A DNA stretch of 64,000 nt, taken from Lonicera japonica (Eukaryota; Streptophyta; Magnoliopsida; Dipsacales; Caprifoliaceae). The position numbers and the translations under genes were made by a program. Under the pieces are notes generated by a model. It was not told the origin of the DNA. It made no database searches and saw only the letters and a program-made list of their open reading frames with translations. Below, in pieces: positions 1 through 11,100 of the stretch. Location: assembly GCA_021464415.1 (NCBI GenBank), contig CM038464.1, forward strand, positions 744,001 to 808,000, in the 5' to 3' direction. Every line of letters starts with the position of its first letter. Position 1 is the stretch's first letter.

Positions 1-7
1 GGTTCTG

Positions 8-1263
8 TTAATAGGGGTATGAGCTTAGTTGATTCACGGCTGGAGTGGCTGTCTTTCTCCCGGTGTATGAGGCTTTCTTGGTATTAGTCTCTGCCTTCTT
101 GGCCAATTCTTCCTCTACTTGCGACCCCGTACTCAACAGAGCTCTGAAGTGTGGGAATACATGCTTTCCCATGTAACTCAGTACAGCTGGGGTGAAATTC
201 TTCTGTATGATCTCCAACTGTTCTTCTTCATCGGGTCGTTTGGACATTTGGGAGGCCATCTCTCTCCAGCGTGTGACGAAATCGCTGAAACTTTCTTTCT
301 CGCCTTGCTTGGCCATTTCTAGGTGTTTACGGGTAATTTTCAAATCCTCGTTGGACCCATATTTGGTTATGAACTCCTTGACGATATCTCCCTAAGTCTT
401 TGTGTGGTGTCTCTCCAAATCGAAAAACCATCATGGGGCGGCCCCCGTGAGAGTCATGTGAAAGGCTTGAGCTAACTCCGGCTTTTCACAACCGGACACT
501 TGCATGGATCTGATGTAGGATTGAAGATGAGTTTTCGGGGGCGTGGTTCCTGTGAATTTGGTGATGGAAGGGAGTTTGAATCCTTGAGGTAGTCTTGCTT
601 CTGGGTAGAGGGAGAAGGCATTCATATCTGTGATCTCGTCTGCCCCTTTTATCAGAGAAATCCCTCTTTGTAGAACCTTCATCTGCTCTTTCAGTTTCTT
701 CATTTCTTCACTTTCTCTTGACACCTCATCGGGCAATTCCCGAGCTATAACCGATTCTGCATACACTGCCCAAAGTCTGTTGATGTCTGGGTACTCGTTA
801 GGAGGGGCTACCGAGGCCGGTGGTGGAATAGGTCTTGTGGCCATGGATGGTTTTGGGGATCAAGGCCTTGCTGAGGTTGTGGCCAGATGATGGGTGGCTC
901 TTGTTGTTGGTAAGTGGGGCCTGAATCCGAGGCCCATTGATTTTGGTTGTTGGGATCGGTCTGAACGGGACCGGGTGGGATAGGACCCGTTTGTGGTGGA
1001 TTGGTTCCTTGAACTGGGGGAAGTACTTGCGATGACTGCCCTTGATCTCGATTCGGTGGTAGTCGTTCAAACCCCGGTGGTGCGGCCCGTCCGGCTGACA
1101 ACTCTTCTACTCAAACTCGGGTATTCTGTTGCTCATTTATGAGGCTTGCTAGATTCATGCTGACGGTCATCAACAAACGGTGCATCTCAGCTAAAGTTGG
1201 CTGAACTGCAGACGCATCGGCTAGGCTCTGATCTGTCTATTGATTCTCGCGTCCATCGGCCAT
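8..1263 (-). pseudogene. Decayed gag of a Tat/Ogre-type Ty3/Gypsy retrotransposon
   Basis: Read on the minus strand from an ATG at 1263 (MADGREN...). A Pro/Gln-rich N-terminal part leads into a retrotransposon gag (capsid) domain, roughly 844-20, with phrases such as LPSITKFTGT, AFHMTLTGAAP and SFSDFVTRWREMASQM. This is the structural protein that packages element RNA. The frame is broken: TAG at codon 9, a TGA about 50 codons in, a frameshift near 810-845, then TGA and TAG at about 430 and 395 where the family has Trp, and TAA at 8-10. Most of these stops are explained by C-to-T or G-to-A changes. Protease and pol would lie left of the window. The leader from 1264 to 1996 separates gag from the primer-binding site. 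Assignment to the Tat/Ogre lineage is inferred from the gag type and primer site. Confidence 0.8.
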
Positions 1264-1996
1264 TTCGGGTGTGCTTGGTTTTACTAGTCTTCCGGTATGA
1301 TCTCGACCGGCCCAACCTTCCAGACTGACGTTTGTTTTATGGCTGTAGACGAAACCACGTGGCAAAGATGAAGGAAGACTGTGGTGCGACTCGATTTTTT
1401 CCAAAAGAAACACTAAAAATTGTCGAGAAAAGACTCAGGTTTTAAAAAGGTGTTATAAAGTAAGTCGTAAGGTGGTACATCCCCTATGGCTGTTTGACAA
1501 GTGTTTTATTCGACTCGATCTTATATGCAGTGCAGGTGTACGAACGGTTAAGGCTTCAGGCTCCCTCCTTTTTGGCAAGACCTTGCGATATACCCCAGGG
1601 GCAGGTACGTGCAAGAGCCTTTTGATATACTTCCCGGGTACGTGAGTGTTCTTGTCACTCGATATACCTCGGGGGCGTACTTGGCCAAGGAGAGTGGAAG
1701 TAAATGCTTTCGGTTTATATTGGCCCAAGCAAGCCAACTCCCTACTCACTTATAATACTTCCGAGGGTTTGGGATAAATTCACACTCGTAGAACCAATGC
1801 ATGATTTGTGAAAGTGCGTGTAAAGTTCAAAAGGTTGATTTCACAAATATCATTATCTTTATTACGTATTTTTTGAAAAACTCCCATTTTTAGAAAAAGG
1901 TTTCTTCTTAATCAATTAACATAAGTAGGGAAAGCAGTAAAAGCAAGTATTCAACAGATAAGCAAAAGTCCACATATAAGAGTCTAATTTTTTACA

Positions 1997-2015
1997 GTCC
2001 CCAACAGAGTCGCCA
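1997..2015 (-). other. Primer-binding site of the Gypsy element
   Basis: On the minus strand this reads TGGCGACTCTGTTGGGGAC, which resembles the tRNA-Arg-type primer site I know from Ogre/Tat elements. It lies one base inside the LTR end (2017), where reverse-transcription priming is expected, and upstream of gag. Confidence 0.65.
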
Positions 2016-2016
2016 C

Positions 2017-3504
2017 TGTGAGAATCCGCAAATGCGACCCTCGGGTCTCGTCCCCGTTGGTGGGCGTCTGAAACGTCAGAACGGATTCTGTTGTTCCTTT
2101 TGCTGGTGTATCTTGGTTGATCGTTCACATCAGGTGTTCCTATGTTCTATTTCTATATGCAAGAGGGTTCATTCAGAGTCGCCAGTACGTTTTATGAGAA
2201 AACGGACAAAAGAGGTCGTGTAAGAGGAAAGACTACAGTTTAAGCCTTTCTTTACACGTTTGTCTACGAAACCAAGATTCTATAGGGTTCGGAAACTATA
2301 TTATGATTTGGGAAGGTGTTAAGCACCCATTCCGCCCTTTCGGTCTCTAGTGGTCTTATATGTTTATTCTATATTAAAAAACTTGGATGATTTTACTGAC
2401 AATCTACTACTTTCTAAGTGAAAAACCCTAATTTTAAGAAAACGGAGAAATGGATAAAAACCTATGTGTTTCGAGATCCAATGTTTAGTTTTAGGAAAGA
2501 TAAATATAAGTGACAAGAGTTGTTTTTACTTTAGAGGGAGTTTTACCGTGTTATTTCTCAGATAACGACGATTTTTCTCGGGTTTTGACTTGTTTCGGAA
2601 GAAAGTACTGGATCTTGTATTAGAACTAATTCAATATGGAATTGAAACTCTTGAGGGGAGTTCTACCAGACATATCACAATCTATGAAACAGATAGGATA
2701 TACCGAGTTTTTAATTCCTGAGTAAGTTTTACCGGTCCGGGTTTTGAAAACAAAATTTTATCCGAATGATAATGTACTTACTCTTCTGGTTTTGCAAATG
2801 GTTTTATCAGGGTCTTTTGTTTTGAAAACGGTAGACTATTTGTAACTTAACAATAAGTTTGTTCAAATAAAATGTGGACAAAACAACATAAATAAAACAA
2901 CTATACAGATATTTAATGTCAAATACTATAAGAGACTTTCTTTACCTTCCCGACGAGAATAATAATAAGAAAGAAAATATAATACGGCGGAGAGATTTCC
3001 GGCGATAATAATCTTTTTCTTCTTCAGATATTTCGAGAATTCGATTCCAGAGACGGGACACGTCGAGTGTCGTGAATAGATTCGATAATTCTTCAGAAAT
3101 AAGACGAGAATCGAGAATGCTTGATGAAAGACTAGAAAATCAGATATAAGCCAATAATTCTTCAATCCCGAGTCTCTCCCTTGAACCCTTGGGGGTGTTG
3201 GCCTATTTATACTGCTCGGGGAAGATTGTCGCGCGACATGTCCCCCAGAAGAGGCATATGTCGCGCGACAATGTGTCCAATGTCGCGCGACAAACGGAGT
3301 CAGAGGGGTTTGTCGTGCGACAAAGGAGTGATTGTCGCGCGACATACTGATATATCGTGCGACAATCCCACTTAAAAATAGGTTTGTTGGCCAACAAACC
3401 CTTTTGGGCAGTTTTGGGTACTCGAGTGGGCCCCGAAATCCAAAAATAGTAGTTCTCGAAGGTCGTTAGGGTTCTTGCGGGGGTCACGGATCGGGGTGTC
3501 TACA
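2017..3504 (-). mobile_element. LTR of the Tat/Ogre-type Gypsy element
   Basis: On the minus strand the LTR opens TGTAGACACC at 3504 and closes ...TCTCACA at 2017, next to the primer-binding site, giving about 1.49 kb. A TATA-like TATAAATA sits at 3207-3214. Just upstream of it is the palindrome cluster listed separately. The partner LTR and target-site duplication are outside the window; ATATC at 3505-3509 would be one side of a 5-bp duplication. Boundaries are inferred from TG...CA ends and the primer site. Confidence 0.65.
3227..3364. repeat. Six copies of the palindrome TGTCGCGCGACA
   Basis: Copies are at 3227-3238, 3259-3270, 3281-3292, 3311-3322, 3333-3344 and 3353-3364. Four are exact, one has T for C in the centre and the last is further degenerate. 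Spacing is 20-32 bp. The cluster lies in the U3 part of the LTR, about 15 bp upstream of its TATA-like box on the minus strand. Function is unknown; paired binding sites for a dimeric protein are one possibility. Confidence 0.85.
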
Positions 3505-4760
3505 ATATCAGGGAAAATCTTAACTATAGAAAGGTGAGTAGTACTTATTCTTTATTTTAAGGCTTTAGATAAAATATTATTATGTATATTTATAATGCAG
3601 TTGTTTATTATTACTTGCAATGATATTTTTAAAGATGATATATTTATTAAAAAAAACATTTATATGATTTAACCTGTACCATCCTTAGGATAATTGAGTG
3701 GCGTGCCGAACACCGGCATTGTTCTGAACTAGTTCATTATTGGCCAATCATTTGATTGAGAAGTGGAATATCGAACCCCGGTCAATAGGGGTTATTCGTT
3801 GACCTTAGAAGTAAAGTACTATACAAGAAATATATTCAATATTTATGATTATGTGATAAATTATTCTGAAACGCCTTTTAAATTTATGCTTTATGATTTA
3901 TTGATATTTTACTAATCATTGGAATAGAAAATAGATATTTCTCAGGGGGCTTGTGAAGCTCACCCTTATTATAATTATTTTCAGGGAACCCGTAAGATGG
4001 TGGATAAGTTAAGCTATGGAGTAAAGATAAATAACTAAGAAGCGAAGTAATATTATATTAAAGGATTATGAGATTATAAATAAATATGTAACATAAAAAT
4101 TATGTACTAAATTTACTGATGTAATAAATATCTCGTATTTTCATTTTTAGAATGTGACTAGACATGTCTTTTACCTATACTGCAATAGAAACATTACTTT
4201 TAGACTTATGTCGTTACAATATGTATGCCCTACACTTTTCCTGACTTGATCGAGGCGAGTATTATATAAAAAATTAGACCTATCTCCATTAACTATGCTT
4301 AGACCTAAGGTGATCATTTTAGAAAGGGGGCATGATGAAACAATATGAAACGATACGAAGTTGCCATGAAATTGACTGGAGAATTATAATATGTGTTTAT
4401 AATGTTTAACATTAAATCGTTTTTATGTCCTTATTTTGAAATAAAATTGGAGATTTACCGTGATAATCGTATCTTATCATGTAAATTAGGATTTATTGTG
4501 TCTAAATTAGATAAAACCAATCTTTCTACTGGTGTTACAGCGTATTATTAGGACCTTATGTTATGTTAATCGTATTTTGTCATGTTAATTGGGTATTATC
4601 GTCTATAATTAGAGAAAATCAACATTTATACATAGGTTATGACGTGTAGACCCAAAACCTATAATCATATCCGTCGCTAATATTGTGTATTCAGTAAATT
4701 GTGTTCTTATTTCGTAAAAATAACATATCACCATGTCACCATGCCTAAAGATAAAAAACA
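3505..4760 (+). other. Gypsy LTR-like debris (plus orientation)
   Basis: No gene seen. Blocks around 3690-3830 (GTGCCGAACACCGGCATT, CGAACCCCGGTCAATAGGGG) and 3950-4020 (GAAGCTCACCCTTATTATAA then a GGGAACC block) follow the same order as blocks in the LTR-like sequence at 44891-46768 when that is read on its minus strand. I therefore infer an old LTR of the same broad Gypsy group. Ends were not found. The first element in the window appears to have inserted at its left edge. Confidence 0.4.
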
Positions 4761-4955
4761 TGAATTGCCACCCCTATTTAAACTCGAATTTATTCTAATC
4801 CAAATTAATTCGACCTAATACGTTGTACTATATAATATTTAAGAGTATGTGTTTAAAGAAAAAATAATTTACTAAATTATCCTTGATAAGAAAGAAGGAA
4901 AGAAAATGGGGAGAACACTTTAATAATTGAATAGACACACCAGAAAAGGATTTGG

Positions 4956-5033
4956 TCAAGTGGTAATACTTTTATGACAAATTGTTGTGTTTGTTCAAGT
5001 GGTAATACTTTTATGACAAATTGTTGTGTTTGT
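4956..5033. repeat. 39-bp direct repeat, two copies
   Basis: The unit beginning TCAAGTGGTAATACTTTTAT occurs at 4956-4994 and again at 4995-5033 with no visible difference. It lies in AT-rich sequence (4761-5800) in which I see no gene. The remainder of that stretch is A/T-rich and unassigned. Confidence 0.8.
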
Positions 5034-5814
5034 TTAAATGGTAAAGTCAAATTTCTTTTTTGTGTGAGATCATAAGTTCAAATCTTAAAAAAAATAAAAA
5101 AATATATCTTTTCTTAGCATAGAGGGTATTTTTGGTAATTCAATTAGCACATCAAAAACCTTCCACACGCTTTATTAATAGTATAGATTACTAATTTTTG
5201 AACATGTGTGTTGCACGTGATTTTAATACTTAACAAATGTAATTAATTAAGTTCATTAATAAATACGTATACACTAAGAATTGAATAATTAGTATGAAAT
5301 AAAAACAATCATAAATAAGCAAAAACATAGTATCAAGTCTAAACTTTAATTAATAATTATAAGAAAATCATAAAATCAGTTAACTATATAAAAATGTTAT
5401 AGATGCATGATAAAAATTGATCAAATATATAAGAGAGTAATATATTTTTAATAAATTTTAAAACCGGTAGATTGTTAATTATATTAAAACGTATGGGGAT
5501 TATTATGCATAATATGAGATAATATTAAATAACTTTTTAATTTTAATACGGTTAATTAAATATCCATACTTTTGCGTTGAGTTTAGGAAAACACTTAATT
5601 CAGCACAATATTTAACGTATATAATTAATTTAACCAAATAAAGTAGAGTTTAAATTTACTTAAAATCATAATTTTGATATAAAAATATACGGAGTTATAC
5701 ACTATTTGAAATAATAATAATAATAATACAATTCTAACTTGTTTAATTATTTTAACAAAATAAAGTAGAGTTTAAATTTATTTGAAATACTATTACTATA
5801 ATATAAAAATATAT

Positions 5815-7600
5815 GAAGTTATGTTGTTTTTTATAATGTAAATCTTAAATTTATTTGAAATACTACTACTATAATATAAAAATATATGAAGTTATGTTTT
5901 TTTTTATAATGTAAATCTTAAAATTTTGTGTTTAAAATTAAAGATATATTTGTTTTCAAAAAAAAGAAAAAAAAAACACTTAAGTTATTCTTACTTTTAT
6001 ATACAGTGTATATATAGATTGACAAAGAGAGAGGAGAGGAGAGGAAGAGGAGAAAGAAAGAAATCCTTCTTCCTTCCTCTAGCTGTATTTTCCTGTAGCA
6101 TCTTATTCTCATCTCCCCTATATGAAGTTATGTTGTTTTTTTATAATGTAAATGTTAAATTTATTTAGTAAAAATATATGAAGTTAAGTCGTTTTTTTTT
6201 GTAATGTAAAATTTGAAATTTTGTGTTTAAAATCAAGGATATATTTGTTTTTTTTTTAAAAAAACACTTATTTAAAAAAACACTTAAATTATTTGTACTT
6301 TTATATATAGTGTAGATATAGATTGACGGAGAGAGAGGAAGAGGAAGAGGAAAATAAATTTCTTTCCTCCTTCCTTTATCGGTATTTCCCTGTAGCATTC
6401 TCATTCTCATTCTCATATCCCCTATATGAAGTATGCTGTTTTTTTTTATATAATGTAAATCTTAAATTTATTTAGAATACTACTACTATAATATAAAAAT
6501 ATATGAAGTTATGCTTTTTTTTTTATAATGCAAATCTTAAAATTTTGTATTTAAAATAAAAGATATATTTGTTTTTTTTTTAAAAAAACACTTAAATTAG
6601 TCGTAATATATAGGGTGTGTTTGTCGCGCGGGATTAGAAACAGGACATGATTAATTAATCCTATCCGGTGTTTGGTGTCGGAAATGATAGAATAAATAAA
6701 TCCTATCCTGCGTTTGGCGCATGGGTGGATAGAATATTTTAATCCTACCTTGCGTTTGACACAACTCGAGACTGAATTGCACTCGGGATTAATTATCATT
6801 TTATCCCTTTAGAATCAGATAAATATATACCACCCCTATAGGTGGTATTATTTTATCCCATGATTGCCGGATAACAAAATGAATATAAAAATTATTTTTT
6901 AATTATTTTAATCTTTTTCTTTACACTTTTTTAGATAATTAAATTTATTAATAAAAAATTTCAACCACCCAAAATCACAGTAACTCAACTAATAAATTTT
7001 ATTTCTTTTATAATATGGTATTTTTATTTATTTTTTTATTAAATGAATGTATTTATAAGAAGCTTTAATTTTAGAAAAATGGTAATATTAGAATTTGAAA
7101 TTGTACTTAATGCCTAATTCGTAAATATTGTATGTGATATAGAACTTTTCTCCCGAAAGAGTTTTTTACAAAACTAATTTATAAATCAAAAAATCGCATT
7201 AGTTAAAAAAATTTGTGGACAACAATTAAAATTGCATATATTTTTAAAAGAAAAGCAAGTTGTATTATATAATATTTGAACTTGTAATCAGAAACTCCAT
7301 CAAATGCAAAGTTTTTTAAATTTTTATTCGGCTAATCCTTATCCGGTCCGATCCTGCTTAATCCTTATCTGACTAATTCTTTTTTTATTATATCCCACAT
7401 AATTCTTATCCGACTAATTTCTATTCTTATCCTATCCAACTTTTATCCTATTCTATCTTGTCTCCTTATCCGGCGTGCCAAAGGCAACCATAGTGTAGAT
7501 ATAGATTGACGGAGAGAGAGGAGAGGAGAGGAAGAGGAAGAGGAAGAGGAAGAGCCTCCTTCCTCTATCTGTATTTCCTGTAGCATTCTCATTCTCATCT
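5815..7600 (+). repeat. Three ~303-bp tandem copies upstream of the SLT-like gene
   Basis: The same ordered block occurs three times: TATATGAAGTTATG, then an oligo-T run, TAAATCTTAAA, a TATA-rich stretch, GATTGAC followed by a purine GAGAGAGGAGAGG tract, and a pyrimidine tract ending TGTAGCATTCTCATTCTCAT. The GATTGAC landmark is at 6017, 6321 and 7504. Spacing is 304 bp, and 303 bp once the inserted MITE and its 3-bp duplication are removed. The third copy abuts the presumed 5'UTR exon of the SLT gene. I infer that core-promoter sequence was triplicated. Confidence 0.75.
6613..7489. mobile_element. MITE inserted in the third upstream repeat copy
   Basis: The left end GGGTGTGTTTGTCGCGCG and the right end (reverse complement GGTTGCCTTTGGCACGCC) form an imperfect terminal inverted repeat. 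It is flanked by the 3-bp duplication ATA (6610-6612 and 7490-7492). The neighbouring repeat copies show the uninterrupted site, which confirms the 877-bp insertion. Reiterated TAATCC/TTATCC motifs fill both ends. A PIF/Harbinger-like origin is possible from the TSD length. No transposase is encoded. Confidence 0.75.
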
Positions 7601-7604
7601 TCCC

Positions 7605-8151
7605 CCCCTCCTTCGCCTTTCTATAATAATATATCAGAAAGCCACAGGGAAATACAGAATCACCACCACCATCCTGACGTTCTTTCTCTTTTCGATATTG
7701 TTGTTGCCGTGGTACGTAAAATTCTTATACTAGTACGTCATGTGCCCCCTTGCAAATTAAAACAAAAATGTATATGATAATTCTTATTTTATTTGATTTT
7801 TGTGTGGTAATATATATATATATATATATATGGTTTTTGTTATTGGCTTGTCTTTTAAATGTTTAATTTCCGAAGAATTGTATTATCCATGATTATGGAA
7901 ATATTAAACACCAATTCATATACTTAATTAGGAAGAAGAAAAGTAGGCTTCTCCTACCCTATCTAAATTAAATTCTCCAAAGAGAACCTTTTAAAGGCTT
8001 TATCTACATTTCCACTACTTGCCTATTTAGTTATTTAGCTAGCTACTGTACATCTACTTTTGAAATACAGTACTTTTCCTTCATGTTCCATCCTTATTTT
8101 GCTGTTAATATATATATATATATATATACGTACAGCGAGGAAGAAAAGGGG
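7605..8151 (+). promoter_or_regulatory. Presumed leader of the SLT-like gene with a 5'UTR intron
   Basis: Downstream of the third repeat copy, a non-coding exon of about 100 bp could end at GTG|GTACGT (donor at 7712) and join at ACGTACAG|CGAGG (8136), 16 bp before the ATG. The intron would carry the (AT)n runs at about 7808-7831 and 8107-8128. This is inferred from splice-site sequence and spacing only; transcript data are needed. Confidence 0.35.
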
Positions 8152-11100
8152 ATGGCTAGCTTCAAATACTGGGACGATTGTGTTGATGCCGAGGACATGG
8201 AAGCAATGTGGATGGATCCTCAAGTTAAAGATGAATGGATTAATGCCGGAGAGGATGTAGGATCCAAAGTTCACCTCTCCCGTGATCCTGACGGTCAGCC
8301 TTATCTTACCCAAACTGAGATGAAGGTATCCGTATGCATGCATGCATTACCATTGATCAGCTGAGCTGAGCTGAGCTGAATTTTCTAATTATTAATTATT
8401 TCTCGTTAAAATACAACGCACAATTTATATGATATGATCCATCAAATGCCTACAACTTTGGACATTAAAAAACTTTTAACTTCTCTCTTGACGTCCACAT
8501 CCTTTAACAATCAGATGGAATTCCTCCTCATCTTTCTGAAATTCGTTTATCTATATACTTCTTTCTCCAACTGAAAATCAAATCATATATATATGGGGAG
8601 GCAGCACTTTAAATGTTATTGAGGTTTTTCATACAAAATGTAAAAGGTTTTATGAAAATTTCTTTAAACTTTGGGTTTGGGCAACTTGTTTGGCCCTTGG
8701 TTTCGTTCGATCTTTAGAATTTTGTTAAACTAAAAAAACAAAATTTTCTAATGCTGTGAATTTCATTCTGTTTATAATCTTTGCATTCTTTGGTAAGTCC
8801 ATAAAGTAACTATAATTAGCATTTTTATTTTAACTTCTTTGGCATGCATGACCCATCTGCTTTGGATTTGTTTTAATTTGTTTTGTTTATATACGACTAG
8901 ATTATGTGATGTCTTGTCAGGCTGTAGCTGGGATTATTGTCCGCAGGCATTTTGTTTCAGAGATAGAATCGGTATGTTTCCTATAGTTGTAATACGTGTC
9001 TTTATAGAAATTCAAGACGAATATAGGAGGATCATCTTATTATTGTGTGAATCACTTAATTTTTATTGGAAATTAACGTTTTGACCAAATGTGGATGGTG
9101 CCGTAGATATGAATAGTTTCTCAATTAAAGTGAATAGTAATTTAGGCTCAAGTTGTATTTGACAAATAATCGAGTTTGGTTCTTATTGAATCGACCCATA
9201 TCGGTACATGATCTGTTAAATAATTAGGTAATTGACCATTGTTCGTAATGAATGACTAATAATAGAGGAGAAATAGGATTAAAAAGAGATTGATTAAATT
9301 CAAACTTTGTAATTTAATACGGGATTCCAAAATCCCAACCTTTTGAGCGGATTTTGAAATCACTTACGTAATTCACAACATTTTAAAATTTGATGGAATT
9401 TTAAAATATTGACAATTATCCAAAAGAACACTCTTAAATTACATAGATCATGTGATTTACCAAATCTTATGTCAAAATCACGCAAAAAAGAACACACCCC
9501 TATGCATTTGTAGCAATTAAGCCCTTCCTTTTCTTCGTCCTGGACCAAGTATCTGTCACTTTGGTGATCATGATGTAGTGACGGTGTAGACCATTTTTAA
9601 ATGCTAACATTACTTCAATGACAAATCAAATGTAAGGTGACTATCACATGCCAGTCAAGCCCAAAAGTTATTAGTCTGTTAGGTAGGTATCGTACCATTT
9701 TATAAGTGAGGCTGTTTGTCCTCTGAATGCCAAATATTGAATACTGAATTTTGAATGAAACTTCTGCAACTGTGTTAGTATTTTTTCCGGAATGAACCTT
9801 TGAAAAGATATTTTGTTTGAGTTTATTTGGTTCCAAACAACGAATATATGTCATTTGATTTTCTTAGCTGTATTATCTAAATATTGACAAAGGATAAGAC
9901 AGACTGCTCAGTTAGCCATTTGTAAATACACTAATTTCATCTTTTATATGCCCAAAATGCTCAATCAAAAACTTTTCTTTACCCTTCACATATTAGAATT
10001 TATAGTTAGAAGCAAGTGTTGAATCCAAATAAGTTAATCAAGGAATCTGTGAAGACAGTATGACAAATCAAGGGACTTGGGATTGAAACCATTTTTCTTC
10101 GAAAACTAAGGAGACTTCAAATTATAATATTAGTAAAAGGCTGATAGGTTGATGTGAGAGAAAGGAAGTATTGGAGATTTTAGAAGGGTCAAGAATCCAC
10201 AATCAAGCCTTCAGTTATATTGCAACCACATCAATAATCCTCTTATTGAGTTCATTGCCTAATCACAATAGTTAGTTGAGACAGCAATAAAGTGAGATTC
10301 TTAGTAGCTGGAACTTTTTGTTCTTTTTCTGAAAGTGAGCTGAGAGGCAGTAATTGAAATCGTAAGTTGACGTTCCAACTTAATTTTGTGACTTTTCCAT
10401 GTGCTGCAGGATATGATTTGTGCCATTGCCGAACTTGAAAGTGACAGACAGCTCCTGCCTACACGGTATAACAAAAAAACTAAAGAGATTACCGTAGGGA
10501 TCATGCAAATAGTACCAAAAACCGCAGAGTGGCTGTTCAGGTATTTCCTCTGACGCGTGTATGTGTTTGTTGCGTTTGGTGTACTTTTCCTTTTTATTTT
10601 TTGGGTGAGGCGCATGTAGTTAAAACAATAATGTGCTCGCAGTGATTTGGGTTACCAGAAATATGAAGTGCAAGGAGATTCAAAGCTTCTGCACAAACCC
10701 TTCGTAAATATATATTTTGGTGCTGCTTACCTTAAATGGTTATCAAATTATGACCAAAAGTAAGTTGGTATACTTTTCATTGCGTCGTCCATTTTGTTGT
10801 TTCATTTGCGTCTCTCTCTACATCAATTTGATTACCGATGTTCGTGAAGTTTTGACAAGGTGGGTTGTCTCTGCAGACCAAGGAGTGAAGAGTTCATGGT
10901 GAGGGCTTATAAAGGGGGTATTAAGAAGGCTACACGTAAAGTAACTTTGCCACACTGGAGACGATATCTTTCCGTCAAGGAAAGTCTTCCATCCAGGTTG
11001 TTGTTGCTCTCATTATGTTAACTCCTAGCTACTCTGCACCAAGCATATGAGACGATTATGGATATCCGAGGAGCTTCAAAAACTTTAGAGTGCATATGTT

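Noticed and set aside
1453..1749. 98-residue frame in the leader between gag and the primer site
   Set aside because: It lies in the untranslated leader of the Gypsy element, is rich in repeated short blocks and has no known domain.
3227..3364. Regularly spaced palindromes as a CRISPR-like array
   Set aside because: Plant nuclear LTR; the repeats are 12 bp, spacing varies from 20 to 32 bp and there are no cas genes.
5918..6416. Short open frames in the triplicated upstream region
   Set aside because: Low-complexity translations of oligo-T, TATA and GA tracts, similar in each repeat copy, with no conserved domain.
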